NCBI RefSeq assembly: GCF_024347315.1
Contig: NZ_AP025460.1
Coordinates: forward strand, 2,418,001-2,482,000
Direction of reading: 5' to 3'
Source: Vibrio atlanticus
GTDB lineage: Bacteria > Pseudomonadota > Gammaproteobacteria > Enterobacterales > Vibrionaceae
DNA: 64,000 nt
Shown here: positions 63,511-64,000 of the stretch, in pieces
How positions within the stretch are numbered: the stretch's first letter is position 1
Layout of the letters: every line of letters begins with the position of its first letter
Notes under the pieces: model-generated
What the model was told of the DNA's origin: nothing
Databases searched by the model: none
What the model saw: only the letters and a program-made list of their open reading frames with translations
Made by a program: the position numbers and the translations under genes

Positions 63511-64000
63511 ATGTTTCAAGCTTTTAGAATCCCAATACTATTAATGGCCATATACAGTCTACTGATGGTCTTTGGCGGTCATTGGGTGTGGAGTACAAGT
63601 CATGAAAGTTTGTTAAATGATCATCAATCTAAGCTAGACCGCTTTTCGGTTCATATTTCAAGCCAATTGGATAAGTTCGCGCACATTCCAGAGCTGCTTT
63701 CAAAAGACAAAGAACTGGTCGATGCCCTTCACTCTCCAAGTAACTCTGCGCAAATCGAACTCACCAATCGCTATCTAGAGCACGTAAATTCGGTGATTCA
63801 AGCGTCCGACACTTATTTATTAGACAGCATTGGCACCACTATCGCAGCCAGTAACTGGAATCTACCGCGTTCTTTTATTCGTCGAAATTTCGCTTTCCGT
63901 CCCTACTTTCAAGAAGCGATTCTTGGCAATGAAAATCAATATTTTGCGCTAGGTTCAACCTCTGGGAAACGAGGCTATTATTATTCTTACCCCGTCTCCT
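63511..64000 (+). CDS. dctB: C4-dicarboxylate sensor kinase DctB, N-terminal part
   Basis: Partial: 163 codons run off the window end. The protein begins MFQAFRIPILLMAIYSLLMV, a first transmembrane helix. An extracytoplasmic sensor region follows, containing DTYLLDSIGTTIAASNW, RRNFAFRPYFQEAILGN and STSGKRGYYYSYPV, the double-PAS pattern of DctB-type histidine kinases that bind C4-dicarboxylates. Partner DctD should lie beyond the window. The place next to tig matches what I recall of V. cholerae. Confidence 0.88.
   Translation, partial: MFQAFRIPILLMAIYSLLMVFGGHWVWSTSHESLLNDHQSKLDRFSVHISSQLDKFAHIPELLSKDKELVDALHSPSNSAQIELTNRYLEHVNSVIQASDTYLLDSIGTTIAASNWNLPRSFIRRNFAFRPYFQEAILGNENQYFALGSTSGKRGYYYSYPVS

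Overview
This window is chromosomal DNA of a Vibrio, most likely of the Splendidus clade (genus confident, species inferred). The evidence is the Vibrio-type tig-clpP-clpX-lon-hupB-ppiD chain followed by comEA and bordered by dctB, a complete menFDHBCE operon, rhombosortase, a DUF3429 protein, an RND pump of the VexGH type and a large tRNA-Tyr array. Nearly all of it is intact, densely coding core genome. The accessory pieces are two insertion sequences, a short polysaccharide module and a sucrose cassette.

Layout. 1-4.1 kb: an enhancer-binding regulator, an IS5-family element and a secreted protein with DUF11-like repeats. 4.4-8.7 kb: DCC oxidoreductase, AarF/UbiB-like kinase, glutathione peroxidase, DUF3429, LysE exporter and small secreted proteins. 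8.8-12.7 kb: polysaccharide flippase and two glycosyltransferases. 12.9-16.5 kb: two-domain RNase HI, AzlCD amino-acid exporter with an AraC regulator, and a lipoprotein. 16.5-22.5 kb: sucrose uptake and breakdown (kinase, porin, GH32 hydrolase, PTS IIBC, GntR regulator), with a 23-bp-arm operator-like palindrome before the PTS gene and 29-bp direct repeats outside the cassette. 22.7-28.6 kb: 4.5S RNA, atl, ybaY, tesB, a coiled-coil protein, an Lrp-type regulator with a divergent cysteine-desulfhydrase-like enzyme, and DUF1244. Much of this follows E. coli order around ffs. 28.7-33.0 kb: RND efflux pump and adaptor. 33.3-34.6 kb: seven tRNA-Tyr genes in 187-bp units behind one stable-RNA promoter. 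35-40 kb: Tim44-like protein, a TetR regulator with an LplT-PlsC fusion, a YeiH-type transporter and a 55-aa membrane protein. 40.2-47.6 kb: menaquinone biosynthesis. 47.8-54.2 kb: alaA, an IS4/IS50-like element inserted in the alaA terminator, yfbR, dGTPase, tapT, rrtA, comEA. 54.4-62.9 kb: ppiD, hupB, lon, clpX, clpP, tig. The window ends inside dctB.

How it fits together. The right end is a proteostasis block: trigger factor and PpiD fold proteins, ClpXP and Lon degrade them. Good sigma-32 promoters sit before lon and about 390 bases before tig. The sucrose genes form a complete route from the outer-membrane porin through PTS phosphorylation to hydrolysis and fructose phosphorylation. No obvious new defence system or large novel gene cluster was found. 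The most unusual items are the tRNA-Tyr array, the repeat-bounded sucrose cassette beside ffs, the two IS insertions at palindromic intergenic sites, the long tig leader, a 15-residue-repeat membrane protein, and two small membrane proteins of 31 and 55 aa.
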